Shown: positions 23,571-33,249, counted from the first letter of the stretch. The stretch: DNA of 64,000 bases from Pokkaliibacter sp. MBI-7 (GCF_029846635.1 NZ_JARVTG010000001.1:2857001-2921000), one strand, 5' to 3'. The notes: generated from the sequence alone by a model not told the origin. Made by a program: numbers and translations.

Positions 23571-25376
23571 ATGACAACCACCACTGACATCATTCGTGGC
23601 CGTGTCGCGGCCTTGCGTGCGGCCATGGCCGAACGGGGCGTCACTGCCTGCCTGATCCCTTCTGCCGATCCCCATCTGTCCGAGTATCTGCCCAAACGCT
23701 GGCAGGGGCGAAAATGGCTGTCCGGTTTTACTGGCTCAGTCGGTACCCTGATTGTCACCGCCGATTTCGCCGGTGTCTGGGTGGATGGCCGTTACTGGGT
23801 ACAGGCCGAGCAGGAACTGGCAGACACCGGCATCCAGCTGATGAAGCAGGTTGCCGTCCAGCAGGTCGCCTATATTGACTGGCTGGCAGACACCCTGCCT
23901 GAGGGCAGTGTGGTTGCTGTCGATGGGCAGGTGCTGAGCCTGACGCTGACGCGCAATCTGCAGCAGGCGCTCAGCGCTAAAAAGATCGGGCTGCGCAGTG
24001 ATGTGGATGTGCTCGACGCCATCTGGCCAGAGCGTGCCGGCCTGCCAGAGGCACCGATTTACGCCCATGAAGCCCCCTTTGCCACCGTCAGCCGGGCAGA
24101 GAAACTGGCCCGTGTGCGCGAGCGCATGCAGGCATCAGGAGCCGACTGGCATTTTATTTCCACCGTCGATGATCTGGCCTGGCTGTTCAATCTGCGCGGC
24201 AGTGATGTGTCGTATAACCCGGTTTTTGTCGGCCACGCCCTGCTGGGACGGGATGAGGCCACCCTGTTTATCGCCGATGGCAAACTCAGTGCTGAACTGA
24301 CGGCGCAGCTGGCCGCAGATGGTGTGAATGTCGCCCGCTATGAGCTGGCACCGCAGAGGCTGGCGGCCCTGCCAGAGGGGACTAGCCTGTTATGCGATCC
24401 CAACCGTGTGACCGGTGGACTGATTGGTCAGCTGCCAGCAGGCGTTACGGTACGGGAAGAGCTGAATCCATCGACCCTGATGAAGGCCTGCAAGACGGCC
24501 GAAGAGGCTGCCCATGTCCGTCGTGCCATGGAGCAGGATGGCGCGGCACTGTGCGAATTCTTTGCCTGGCTGGAGCGGGCTCAGGCGCAGGGTGAACACA
24601 TCACGGAGCTGACCATTGATGAGCAGATTACCGCGGCGCGGGCTCGTCGCCCCGGCTTTGTCTGCCCCAGTTTCTCCACCATCGCCGGTTTCAATGCCAA
24701 CGGAGCCTTGCCGCACTACCGTGCTACCGAGGAGGCGCACAGTGTTATCAGCGGTGATGGCCTGCTGTTGATTGACTCCGGTGGCCAGTATCTGGGCGGT
24801 ACTACCGATATCACCCGTGTGGTGCCTGTGGGCGAGGTCAGCGCTGCACAGAAGCGCGACTACACCCTGGTGCTGAAGGGCATGATGGCGCTGTCCCGTG
24901 CGCGTTTCCCCAAAGGCATCAAGTCACCGCTGCTGGACAGTATTGCCCGTGCGCCTCTGTGGGCTGAAGGCATTGATTACGGTCATGGCACTGGCCACGG
25001 CGTGGGTTATTTCCTCAATGTTCATGAAGGTCCACAGGTGATTTCCTATTACGCCCAGCCTGCGCCGCAAACTGCCATGGCCGAAGGCATGATTACCTCC
25101 ATCGAGCCGGGCATTTACCGGCAGGGGCAATGGGGCGTGCGGATCGAGAATCTGGTCATCAACCAGCCCGCTGCGGGTGAGTTCGGTGAATATCTGCAGT
25201 TTGAAACCCTGACGTTGTGCCCTATCGATACCCGCTGTATCGACCTGTCGCGCATGCGTACGGATGAAATCGACTGGCTCAATGGCTATCACGCCGAGGT
25301 GCGCACCCGCCTGCTGCCTCTGGTCGAAGGGGAAGCCCGCGCCTGGCTGGAGCGCCGTACCCAGCCGCTGGTATAA
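23571..25376 (+). CDS. M24B Xaa-Pro aminopeptidase (aminopeptidase P family)
   Basis: A 601-residue three-domain aminopeptidase of the eukaryote-like long type: two creatinase N-like domains, the M24 pita-bread domain and an M24_C tail. Metal ligands are in LLIDSGGQYLGGTTDITR (two Asp), GHGTGHGVGYFLNVHEG (His) and SIEPGIY and GVRIENLV (two Glu), all intact. It releases N-terminal residues preceding proline in the cytoplasm. GAGGAA at 23561-23566 sets the start at 23571; the open frame extends upstream to 23415 but that segment is unlike the family. It is longer than E. coli PepP (441). Confidence 0.92.
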   Translation: MTTTTDIIRGRVAALRAAMAERGVTACLIPSADPHLSEYLPKRWQGRKWLSGFTGSVGTLIVTADFAGVWVDGRYWVQAEQELADTGIQLMKQVAVQQVAYIDWLADTLPEGSVVAVDGQVLSLTLTRNLQQALSAKKIGLRSDVDVLDAIWPERAGLPEAPIYAHEAPFATVSRAEKLARVRERMQASGADWHFISTVDDLAWLFNLRGSDVSYNPVFVGHALLGRDEATLFIADGKLSAELTAQLAADGVNVARYELAPQRLAALPEGTSLLCDPNRVTGGLIGQLPAGVTVREELNPSTLMKACKTAEEAAHVRRAMEQDGAALCEFFAWLERAQAQGEHITELTIDEQITAARARRPGFVCPSFSTIAGFNANGALPHYRATEEAHSVISGDGLLLIDSGGQYLGGTTDITRVVPVGEVSAAQKRDYTLVLKGMMALSRARFPKGIKSPLLDSIARAPLWAEGIDYGHGTGHGVGYFLNVHEGPQVISYYAQPAPQTAMAEGMITSIEPGIYRQGQWGVRIENLVINQPAAGEFGEYLQFETLTLCPIDTRCIDLSRMRTDEIDWLNGYHAEVRTRLLPLVEGEARAWLERRTQPLV

Positions 25377-25496
25377 GCCGGTCCGTCTCTGATTGCGCTG
25401 CCTGATGCAGCGCAGTCTTTCTCAAACAACCACTGATCGACATGATCTTTGCCGCTATGCTGTAGCGTTCTGCATATTGCATTGGCTGGGTTTCGC

Positions 25497-26396
25497 ATGA
25501 CCGCATCACGTCGTTCTTTTCTCCGACACCTCTCGGGTCTGGTGCTGGGTACCGGCAGTCTGTCTGTACTCAACGTACTGGCCGCAACGCCCAGTACGCC
25601 ACTGGTTCCGGCCTTGTTCATCGGTCATGGATCGCCGATGAATGCGCTGGAAAACAATCCCTTTACCCTTGCCTGGGACGCCATGGCAAAGACGCTGGCA
25701 GGCTTACCTAAACCCCGTGCCATTCTGTGTGTCTCGGCCCACTGGCAGACGCCGGTCTCGACGGTCTCGGTAGTGGCTAAGCCTGCCACTATTTATGATT
25801 TCTACGGTTTTCCCGGGGTGCTCTACATGCGCCAGTATCGCGCCATGGGTGTCCCGGAAAGCCTGCAATGGCTGCAGCAGGCCACCACTCAGCCGCTCGC
25901 GGCCGATGCCGAACGAGGCCTTGATCACGGTGCCTGGGTGGTGTTATCGCGGCTGTTTCCCCGGGCCGATGTGCCGGTGTTTCAGTTGAGTCTCGGGCAG
26001 GATCTGGACTTTGACGGACACTATCAGCTGGCAGCACAACTGGCGCAGTTGCGCCGCCGTGGGGTGATGGTGATTGGCAGTGGCAATATGGTGCATAACC
26101 TGCGCTCTGCGCAGGAGGATACTATGTACGGGATGCGGGATCAGGTGCACGGCTGGGCTCAGGAGCTGGATCAGCGCCTGCTGGAGGCCATCGATACGCA
26201 TGATCATCTGCGCCTGCGTCATCTGCCGGTTACTGAACCTACCCTGTTTGCTCAGGGGCATCCGACGCCTGAGCATTTCCTGCCGCTGCTCTATCCGCTG
26301 GCGATGCAGGATAAACAGGACGAGCTGCGCTACTTCGCCAAGGGTTTTGCTCCGGGGTCTATCTCCATGACCTCACTGCTGCTGATGCCAGCCTGA
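25497..26396 (+). CDS. DODA-type extradiol dioxygenase with a Tat signal
   Basis: A 299-residue LigB-family protein related to YgiD (4,5-DOPA dioxygenase extradiol). Metal-binding residues are in FIGHGSPMNALE, CVSAHWQTP, DHGAWVVL and GSGNMVHNLR. Unlike cytoplasmic YgiD (about 262 residues) it starts with a twin-arginine signal, SRRSFLRHLSGLVLGTGS, indicating export of the folded metalloenzyme. ATG 25497 puts that signal at the N-terminus. Substrate is probably a catechol-like compound, though close relatives of YgiD also open other ring compounds. A shared terminator follows at 26412. Confidence 0.85.
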   Translation: MTASRRSFLRHLSGLVLGTGSLSVLNVLAATPSTPLVPALFIGHGSPMNALENNPFTLAWDAMAKTLAGLPKPRAILCVSAHWQTPVSTVSVVAKPATIYDFYGFPGVLYMRQYRAMGVPESLQWLQQATTQPLAADAERGLDHGAWVVLSRLFPRADVPVFQLSLGQDLDFDGHYQLAAQLAQLRRRGVMVIGSGNMVHNLRSAQEDTMYGMRDQVHGWAQELDQRLLEAIDTHDHLRLRHLPVTEPTLFAQGHPTPEHFLPLLYPLAMQDKQDELRYFAKGFAPGSISMTSLLLMPA

Positions 26397-26411
26397 GTGA
26401 GCCGCAGAAAT

Positions 26412-26440
26412 AACAAAGCCTGCACGAGGCAGGCTTTGTT
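26412..26440. terminator. Bidirectional terminator between the dioxygenase and AGCS genes
   Basis: AACAAAGCCTG and CAGGCTTTGTT, perfect complements around a seven-base loop, lie between the convergent stops at 26396 and 26467. Confidence 0.8.
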
Positions 26441-26466
26441 ACTACAGGTCTGAAAGCGCCGGTTAA

Positions 26467-27960
26467 TTAACGACCAGTGCTCTCAAAGCGTGCCAGATGA
26501 GGCTCATTCTTGCTGGCCTTGTCGGCAGCTACACGCTTTTCCCAGAAGGTAGCGTTCTTGATGCCCAGCTTCTCAGGATGGAACACGGGGTCCAGACCCT
26601 GTTTCTTCTGTGCTTCGTAATCCTTCAGTGCCAGCAGGGCGGGCTTCTGCAGAATCAGAATGGCGATGATGTTCAGCCAGGCCATCAGACCTACACCGAT
26701 GTCACCCATACCCCAGGCTACGTCAGCGGAACGGATGCTGCCGTAGAATACGGAACCCATGATCACCAGCTTCAGCAGCAGACTCAGCCAGGGGCGGTGT
26801 ACCTGACGGTTGATGTAGGACACGTTGGTATCGGCGATGTAGTAGTAAGCCATGATGGTGGTGAAGGCAAAGAAGAACAGTGCTACCGCCACGAAGATGT
26901 TACCGAAGCCGGGCAGTACGGTTTCAACCGCCGCCTGGGTGTAACCGGGGCCAGCATCAACGCCGGGCAGATTCTGAACCAGGAACTCGCCTGCAGTCAG
27001 GCCTTTGACGTTGTAGGTGCCGGTGATCAGGATCATCAGTGCAGTCGCGGTGCAGACGAACAGGGTGTCAACGTACACGGAGAAGCCCTGTACCAGACCC
27101 TGTTTGGCAGGATGAGACACTTCAGCCGCGGCTGAAGGATGTGGGCCAGTACCCTGACCGGCTTCGTTGGAGTAAACACCACGCTTCACACCCCACTGGA
27201 TCGCCAGACCCAGCACGGCACCGAAACCTGCATCCATACCGAAAGCGCTTTTGAAGATCAGGGCGAAGATCTGAGGCAGTTCACTCAGGTTCATGGCGAC
27301 GATCACGCACGCCACGATGATGTAACCCAGTGCCATGAAAGGTACAACGACTTCGGCTACCTGGGCGATACGCTTGATACCACCGAAAATGATCAGACCC
27401 AGCAGGATCACCACGATGGTGGCGGTCACGGTGGGATCAATACCGAACGCATTGGCAACACCGGTGGCAATGGAGTTGGCCTGTACGCCGGGCAGCAGCA
27501 GACCACAGCCGATCACGGTGGCGATGGCGAAAATCCAGGCATACCACTTCTGGCCCATGCCTTTTTCGATGTAGTAAGCCGGGCCGCCGCGGTACTGGCC
27601 GTCTTCTTTCTCTTTGTAGATCTGTGCCAGGGTTGATTCAACGAAAGCCGTGCTGGCGCCGAGGAAGGCAACCGCCCACATCCAGAACACAGCGCCCGGG
27701 CCACCAAAGGTAATGGCAGTCGCCACACCGGCGATGTTACCGGTACCGACGCGGCCGGACAGGGAAATGGTCAGTGCCTGAAAGGAGGAAACACCGTTGG
27801 CCGAGGCTTTGCCTTCGAACATCAGGGTGACCATTTCTTTCACGTGGCGAACCTGCAGGAAGCGGGTGCGCAGAGAGAAGTAGACGCCTACCAGCAGGCA
27901 GAGGCCTATCAGGTAGTTGCTCCAGATAACGTCATTGATTGCGTTGACTAACTCAGCCAT
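26467..27960 (-). CDS. Alanine/glycine:sodium symporter (AGCS family)
   Basis: A 497-residue inner-membrane symporter that imports alanine or glycine with sodium. It has about ten hydrophobic helices, the family signature GRVGTGNIAGVATAITFGGP near residue 70 and SNEAGQGTGPHPSAAAEVSH near 270. The C-terminal tail is hydrophilic. The gene is monocistronic and converges on the dioxygenase gene. The 274-base upstream region has the perfect palindrome AAACCAATTGGTTT at 28139-28152 that may be an operator. Length and motifs are normal for the family. Confidence 0.95.
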   Translation of the reverse strand: MAELVNAINDVIWSNYLIGLCLLVGVYFSLRTRFLQVRHVKEMVTLMFEGKASANGVSSFQALTISLSGRVGTGNIAGVATAITFGGPGAVFWMWAVAFLGASTAFVESTLAQIYKEKEDGQYRGGPAYYIEKGMGQKWYAWIFAIATVIGCGLLLPGVQANSIATGVANAFGIDPTVTATIVVILLGLIIFGGIKRIAQVAEVVVPFMALGYIIVACVIVAMNLSELPQIFALIFKSAFGMDAGFGAVLGLAIQWGVKRGVYSNEAGQGTGPHPSAAAEVSHPAKQGLVQGFSVYVDTLFVCTATALMILITGTYNVKGLTAGEFLVQNLPGVDAGPGYTQAAVETVLPGFGNIFVAVALFFFAFTTIMAYYYIADTNVSYINRQVHRPWLSLLLKLVIMGSVFYGSIRSADVAWGMGDIGVGLMAWLNIIAILILQKPALLALKDYEAQKKQGLDPVFHPEKLGIKNATFWEKRVAADKASKNEPHLARFESTGR

Positions 27961-28138
27961 GACAGCGGTGCCCTCGTTATAGTTTATTTTTGGAATTATG
28001 GTGATTGACAGCGAATCTTCCCGGTTGTTTTTTCACCAGCAGGCTGGATGGCCGGGATAGAAAATGAGCGCAGAAAAATACTCTGATCGTTACTTTTTGA
28101 CAAGCACTGCCTGCACAGGCATGTCAACAGAAACATTG

Positions 28139-28152
28139 AAACCAATTGGTTT
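28139..28152. promoter_or_regulatory. Perfect palindrome upstream of the AGCS symporter
   Basis: AAACCAATTGGTTT, 14 bases, 178 bases before the symporter start and 83 bases after the neighbouring gene's stop. A possible operator; no known regulator can be assigned. Confidence 0.35.
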
Positions 28153-28234
28153 GATTTTTGTAGAAGCTTAATCGATTCCGCTACCTGAAGCGGGCGATGG
28201 AATCGATGGACTGGGGAGCGCAGGCTGAGCGGTG

Positions 28235-29008
28235 TTATTGAGCGTGAGTGCCGGGCATATTGAAGATGCCTTCCAGGCCATTTTCCCTTAGCAGGGCGTC
28301 GTAGCGGCCATTTTGCACCAGCTTCATCAGCCCCCGGTTGAAGGCTTCGATCAGCTCGGCATGGCGTGGGTTGGCATAGCCAGCCATGGCATAGAGCAGA
28401 TTTTGACTGAGGGGGTTATCGGAGAACGTCAGCTGTTGCAGGGCGTGCGGATTATTCTGGAGCAGGTAGTAACGTGCCACGGTCTCGTTTTCCGGCATCA
28501 GGTCGATACGTCCCTCCAGCAGCATGTTGATACCTTGGGCAAAGGCGCGCACTTCCAAGCGATTGTAGTTGGTGTTGCGTAGAAAAACGTCGTTATAGGC
28601 ATAGCCACGGATAAGGGCAATGTTCTTACCGCTGAGGCTCTCAATACCTTGATAGGAAAAAGGGTCGCTCTTGCGCTTGAGAAACTTGACGGAGCTGTCG
28701 AGGTAGGGGCGACTGAACATAAAGTCACGGCTACGGTCACTGTCCCACCAGGCATCAATGATCATATCGAACATGCCTGAGCGGGTGCCTTCCAGCGCGC
28801 GGGCCCAGGGAACAAAAATCATCTCCACCTGATAGCCTTCGAGCGCCAGTGCTTCGCGGGCAATCTGCGTCGCGATGCCCTGATCCTGACGTTTGTCGTC
28901 CAGATAGGGCGGCCAGGGATCACCGGCAAGGGTGATATGCCTGGACGCGGTGCCGTCTGTGGTTTCAGCAGATGCCCAGCCTGAAGGCAGACAAAACCAG
29001 CAGAGCAT
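28235..29008 (-). CDS. Periplasmic solute-binding protein, family 3
   Basis: A 257-residue protein of the SBP_bac_3 type, like those binding amino acids, with ITLAGDPWPPYLDD at the start of the mature part and GIESLSGKNIALIRGYAYND in the middle. It stands alone without a permease. The N-terminus from ATG 29008 (MLCWFCLPSGWASA) lacks the basic residue of a signal peptide. The frame continues upstream with I-R-T-A-L-L-L, and an ATT codon at 29029 preceded by AAAGG would give a normal signal peptide, so the real start may be that rare codon. Orphan binding proteins like this often feed sensors. Confidence 0.78.
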   Translation of the reverse strand: MLCWFCLPSGWASAETTDGTASRHITLAGDPWPPYLDDKRQDQGIATQIAREALALEGYQVEMIFVPWARALEGTRSGMFDMIIDAWWDSDRSRDFMFSRPYLDSSVKFLKRKSDPFSYQGIESLSGKNIALIRGYAYNDVFLRNTNYNRLEVRAFAQGINMLLEGRIDLMPENETVARYYLLQNNPHALQQLTFSDNPLSQNLLYAMAGYANPRHAELIEAFNRGLMKLVQNGRYDALLRENGLEGIFNMPGTHAQ

Positions 29009-29137
29009 AAGAAGAAGTGCAGTACGAATGGCGTGATACCTTTGTTAGGAACCGACCGGCGGTGAGGTGCTGCATTGGCAGTAACACCCAATTTTCAGAT
29101 ATTTAGCAGGAATACAGTTCACTTACCTGAGTAGACT

Positions 29138-29155
29138 AGTCAGCTTTAGCTGACT
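29138..29155. repeat. Small hairpin in the intergenic region
   Basis: AGTCAGC, loop TTTA, GCTGACT in the 259-base gap between the binding protein and yheV. No T-run follows on either strand, so it is not a terminator; an operator or RNA hairpin is possible. Confidence 0.3.
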
Positions 29156-29267
29156 TGACCAGCGACGGAAATGATCGAACGCGCCATTCCTGCACCTTAT
29201 GCTTCCTGCCTATTCCCTGTCCGTGAAAGCGGCCTCTTCTCCGTCCGTAAATGCTGTCGATGCGGGG

Positions 29268-29531
29268 TCAGTGCTTGGTCGGTGATTCGAACAGGCGCAG
29301 TATCTGCACCCCTTCCTCACGCACGGCCGGACCGCTCTGATTGACTCGGGTGGGCAGCTCGCCGGCGGGGCTGACTTCATCAGGCTGACCATCCAGACGC
29401 ATGGAGTCATTGAAGTCACAGGCGACGCATTCACGGTATTCCCGCTCTTCATCACGGTACATGCGCAGGGTGTCCTGCTTGGCACAGCGCGGGCACACCG
29501 CACCAGCGATAAAACGTTTGATAGTACTCAT
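29268..29531 (-). CDS. yheV: YheV-family zinc-ribbon protein
   Basis: An 87-residue small protein with two CxxC pairs (CPRC at 13-16 and CVAC at 35-38) separated by a charged linker (KQDTLRMYRDEEREYRE), the YheV/DUF2387 pattern. Function unknown. It sits 124 bases downstream of prlC on the same strand, the conserved partner in other gammaproteobacteria, so they probably form one unit. ATG 29531 is the family start; the open frame runs further upstream to 29621 but that extension is not family-like. Confidence 0.85.
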   Translation of the reverse strand: MSTIKRFIAGAVCPRCAKQDTLRMYRDEEREYRECVACDFNDSMRLDGQPDEVSPAGELPTRVNQSGPAVREEGVQILRLFESPTKH

Positions 29532-29655
29532 CACGGTATCCTCCCACTGCACCCGACCGTCAACGGCCGGGCGCGCGGGTATGTTATAGCCAGACTGGCG
29601 GAGGAGCCAGTCTGTGATCATTGTGTTGCCCTTACGCGGTCAGTACCACCGGGTA

Positions 29656-31689
29656 TCAGGCAGCAAGGCCAGAATGGCGCAGCAGCGGGCCGATATCTGG
29701 CTCGCGGCCGCGGAACGCCTTGAACAGTTCCATGGCAGGCTTGCTGCCACCTTGCTCCAGTACGGCAGTGAGGAAGCGCTCACCGGTCTGGCGATTAAAA
29801 ATCCCTTCTTCCTCAAAGGCACTGAAAGCATCCGCCGACAGCACTTCCGCCCATTTGTAGCTGTAGTAGCCCGCCGCATAGCCCCCGGCAAAAATGTGGG
29901 TGAAGGCATGGGCGAAGCGATTGAAGCCAGGTGGAATCAGCACGGCCACTTCGTCACGGACGGCATCCAGCACCTGCTGCACCTGAGTGACGCCGGGCTG
30001 GAAGTCGCGATGGAGGATAAAGTCGAACAGGGCAAACTCCAGCTGACGCACCATCATCATGGCTGCCTGAAAGTTTTTTGCCGCCATCATCTTGTCCAGC
30101 AGTTCCGCAGGCAGGGGCTCGCCGGTCTCGTAGTGGCCGCTGATCAGGTCCAGCGCTTCTTTCTCCCAGCACCAGTTTTCCATGAACTGGCTGGGCAGCT
30201 CGACCGCATCCCAGGCCACGCCGTTGATCCCCGACACGCTGCCAACGCTGACCTTCGTCAGCATATGGTGCAGGCCGTGGCCGAATTCGTGGAACAGGGT
30301 GGTGACTTCGTTATGGGTCAGCAGCGCGGGCTTGCCACCGACGGGGGGGGTGAAGTTGCATACCAGGTAGGCCACAGGCAGCTGTATGCTGCCGTCCAGC
30401 CGCTGACGCCGTACCCGGCAGTCATCCATCCAGGCGCCACCACGTTTGTGGCTGCGGGCATAGAGATCGAGATAGAAGCGGGCGATGGCCTGACCATCAC
30501 GCTGTACTTCGTAGAAGCCAACATCGGCATGATAGGTGTCGAAATCATGCAGTTGCACAATGTTGATGCCATACAGCTTGCTGATCACGGTAAACAGGCC
30601 GCTCAGCACTCTGGGGGCAGGGAAATAGGGGCGCAGGTCTTCCTGCGACAGGGCATAGCGGGCCACCCGCAGCTTTTCGCTGGCATAGCCGACATCCCAG
30701 GCTTCCAGTGTCGGCAGGTTCAGCTCGCTGCTGGCAAAGGCCTGCAGCTCAGCCAGTTCCTGTGCCGCGGCGGGTTTGCTGCGCTGGCCCAGCTGACGCA
30801 GGAAGCTGACAACCTGCTCGGTGCTGTCCGCCATCTTGGTGGCCAGTGACAGCTCCGCATAGTTGGCAAAACCCAGCAGCCGGGCTTCTTCCTGACGCAG
30901 GGCGAGGATTTCTTCCATCAGCTGGGTATTGTCAAACTGACCGGCATGCGGGCCCTGATCAGACGCCTTGGTGACATTGGCGCGATAGACCTCTTCACGC
31001 AGGACGCGGTTGTCGCAGAAGCTCAGGATGGGGTAGAAGCTGGGGAAGTCGAGGGTAATCAGCCAGCCTTCCTTGTCCTGCTGCTGGGCATTCTGCGCCA
31101 GCATGTCCAGCGCGCTCTGGGGGACACCGGCCAGCTCGCTGCTGTCGGTGATATGACGTGTCCAGGCCTGGGTAGCGTCCAGAACATTGTTGGAAAACTG
31201 GCTGGTCAGCTCGGACAGACGCTTGTTGATCTCGGCGTAGCGCTGCTGCTGCTCCGCAGGCAAATCGATACCCGACAGGCGGAAGTCACGCAGGGCATGC
31301 TCAATGGTGGCCTGCTGGGCGGCGCTCAGTGAGGAGAAGTCAGCGCTGTCGGCGATGGAGCGATATAACTTGAACAGACCCTGATGCTGGCCAAGCTGTG
31401 TAGCGTATTCCGACAGTTTGGGCAGCGCCGCGTTATAGGCTTCGCGCAGTTCCGGCGTATTAGCCACAGCATTGAGATGGCCAACCGGTGACCAGGCTGC
31501 ATTGAGTCGGTCATAGGCTTCCTCGATGGGGGCGATCACGCTGTCCCAGCCGGGCTGGTCGTTGTTCGCCAGAGTATCGACGGTGGCCAGAGTGTCACTG
31601 ATCAGCGTTTCTATGCCGGGCAGAATGTGCTCGGGCTGAATGGCACTGAACGGCGGCAGGGTGTGGGGTGTCAGCAAAGGATTGGACAT
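29656..31689 (-). CDS. prlC: Oligopeptidase A
   Basis: A 677-residue M3-family zinc peptidase that degrades short cytoplasmic peptides, including cleaved signal peptides. The zinc site is FHEFGHGLHHML near residue 463, and the third ligand Glu follows about 25 residues later in the region FMENWCWEKEAL. Length matches E. coli PrlC (680). It is followed by yheV on the same strand. The 302-base gap to the divergent carbonic anhydrase gene holds its promoter. Confidence 0.95.
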   Translation of the reverse strand: MSNPLLTPHTLPPFSAIQPEHILPGIETLISDTLATVDTLANNDQPGWDSVIAPIEEAYDRLNAAWSPVGHLNAVANTPELREAYNAALPKLSEYATQLGQHQGLFKLYRSIADSADFSSLSAAQQATIEHALRDFRLSGIDLPAEQQQRYAEINKRLSELTSQFSNNVLDATQAWTRHITDSSELAGVPQSALDMLAQNAQQQDKEGWLITLDFPSFYPILSFCDNRVLREEVYRANVTKASDQGPHAGQFDNTQLMEEILALRQEEARLLGFANYAELSLATKMADSTEQVVSFLRQLGQRSKPAAAQELAELQAFASSELNLPTLEAWDVGYASEKLRVARYALSQEDLRPYFPAPRVLSGLFTVISKLYGINIVQLHDFDTYHADVGFYEVQRDGQAIARFYLDLYARSHKRGGAWMDDCRVRRQRLDGSIQLPVAYLVCNFTPPVGGKPALLTHNEVTTLFHEFGHGLHHMLTKVSVGSVSGINGVAWDAVELPSQFMENWCWEKEALDLISGHYETGEPLPAELLDKMMAAKNFQAAMMMVRQLEFALFDFILHRDFQPGVTQVQQVLDAVRDEVAVLIPPGFNRFAHAFTHIFAGGYAAGYYSYKWAEVLSADAFSAFEEEGIFNRQTGERFLTAVLEQGGSKPAMELFKAFRGREPDIGPLLRHSGLAA

Positions 31690-31991
31690 GAACGATTCCT
31701 ATGGCAAAGAGAAGGCCGGTCAGTGGCGTCACCTCACGGGGAGCGTCAGCTCGTCGTGCAGCAGGTGGCCTCAATACTGTCAGTCTCACGGGGCTTACTC
31801 GCATATGGGTGCTTCCCGTGCCAATTGCAAACGGGGCGGCGCCCTGACTGACAGTGATGGGGCCAGCTTAGCGAAAGCCTTGGCGCGCTGAAACCTGCTT
31901 TTGGCTATGGGACTGATAAAGACGGGACATTAATGGGTATCATGCACTGTCCAGTGCAGTCAGACGCAGAACCATCACAGAGGATCGAACC
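31690..31991. promoter_or_regulatory. Divergent intergenic region prlC / gamma carbonic anhydrase
   Basis: These 302 bases contain no supported gene and are GC-rich over most of their length. They must hold both divergent promoters. A short AT-rich part at 31900-31950 precedes the carbonic anhydrase gene. I could not pick clear promoter hexamers or repeats. Confidence 0.3.
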
Positions 31992-32543
31992 ATGGCAGTG
32001 CGCAGTTTCAAAAATACGGCCCCGGTATTAGGTGAACGGGTCTTTGTCGATCCCAGCGCCGTGGTGCTGGGTGATGTGGTACTGGGCGATGACAGCTCGG
32101 TATGGCCGATGACGGTCATTCGGGGTGATATGCACCGGATTCGTATTGGCGCCCGCACCAGTGTGCAGGACGGGGCGATTCTGCATATCACCCACGCCAG
32201 CAGTTACAACCCGGATGGCTATCCGCTGACCATCGGTGAAGACGTCACCATTGGCCATCAGGCGGTATTGCATGGCTGCACCATCGGAAACCGGGTGCTG
32301 GTGGGCATGGGCGCCAAGGTGCTGGACGGTGCCGTGGTGGAAGACGAGGTGATGATCGGCGCCGGTGCGCTGGTGCCTCCCGGTAAACGTCTGGAGTCAG
32401 GCTTTCTCTATGTTGGCAGCCCGGCCAAACAGGCCCGGCCACTGACCGACAAGGAGCGCAGCTTCTTCACTTACAGCGCGGGCAACTACGTCAGGTTGAA
32501 GGATGAGCATCTGGCAGAAAACTACGCGGATGCCTGCGAGTGA
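31992..32543 (+). CDS. Gamma-class carbonic anhydrase-like protein (YrdA/CaiE family)
   Basis: A 183-residue left-handed beta-helix protein. Hexapeptide repeats are visible (VVLGDVVLGDDSSVWPMTVI and VTIGHQAVLHGCTIGNRVLV), and the zinc-binding His positions of the family fit HITHAS and IGHQAVLHG. Members of this class are trimeric metal-dependent hydratases or acyl/carrier-related proteins; activity is often unproven. The gene is divergent from prlC and likely transcribed alone. Length is normal for YrdA-type proteins. Confidence 0.9.
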   Translation: MAVRSFKNTAPVLGERVFVDPSAVVLGDVVLGDDSSVWPMTVIRGDMHRIRIGARTSVQDGAILHITHASSYNPDGYPLTIGEDVTIGHQAVLHGCTIGNRVLVGMGAKVLDGAVVEDEVMIGAGALVPPGKRLESGFLYVGSPAKQARPLTDKERSFFTYSAGNYVRLKDEHLAENYADACE

Positions 32544-32722
32544 CTCGCAGCAGCTGATTGGAAGGTGAAAAACGGCAGAGGATGAATTGCACGTACCAAG
32601 ACTTCGCTGCTTTGGGTACAATTCCATCCCTTCGGTTCAAACTGTCACTATTTTGTACAGCTACCTCGTGCAGGTGGCTGCCAGGTGGCTGAACGCTATT
32701 GACTGGTTCAGAGAGCAAGCGG

Positions 32723-33220
32723 ATGACCCATACTCCCTATAGCAAAGATTTCCCGGTGTCCTGGGACGAACTGCATCGAAATGCCCGTGCCTTGTCATGG
32801 CGCCTGCTGGAAATGGGGCCATGGAAAGGGATTGTGGCCATTACTCGCGGCGGTCTGGTGCCTGCGGCGATTATCGCCCGTGAGCTGGATATTCGGCTGA
32901 TCGACACTATCTGCATTGTCAGTTACTCCAGCAAGGGCGCAGAGGCTGCCCAGCATCAGGGGCAGCTCAATGTGCTGAAAGGGGTGGAAGGTGATGGCGA
33001 AGGCATGCTGCTGATCGACGATCTGGTCGATACCGGCAAAACCGCACGCGCTGTGCGTGAAATGCTGCCCAAGGCCCATTTTGCCACTATCTATGCCAAG
33101 CCTGCGGGTAAACCACTGGTGGATACCTTTATTACTGAAGTCAGCCAGGATACCTGGATCCGTTTCCCCTGGGATATGGAGTACGCCTTCTCTACTCCGC
33201 TGGCGGATCGCGACCGCTGA
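32723..33220 (+). CDS. gpt: Xanthine-guanine phosphoribosyltransferase
   Basis: A 165-residue purine salvage enzyme that makes XMP and GMP from the bases and PRPP. The PRPP-binding loop is LLIDDLVDTGKTARAVRE (about residue 92-109), and the early segment AITRGGLVPAAIIAREL is typical of Gpt. ATG 32723 fits the family (MTHTPYSKDFPVSWDELHRN). It acts at the inner face of the membrane in E. coli. Single gene with its own terminator at 33251. Confidence 0.95.
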   Translation: MTHTPYSKDFPVSWDELHRNARALSWRLLEMGPWKGIVAITRGGLVPAAIIARELDIRLIDTICIVSYSSKGAEAAQHQGQLNVLKGVEGDGEGMLLIDDLVDTGKTARAVREMLPKAHFATIYAKPAGKPLVDTFITEVSQDTWIRFPWDMEYAFSTPLADRDR

Positions 33221-33249
33221 GCCTGTTTCGCCCCGTCCCGTCTTAGTCA

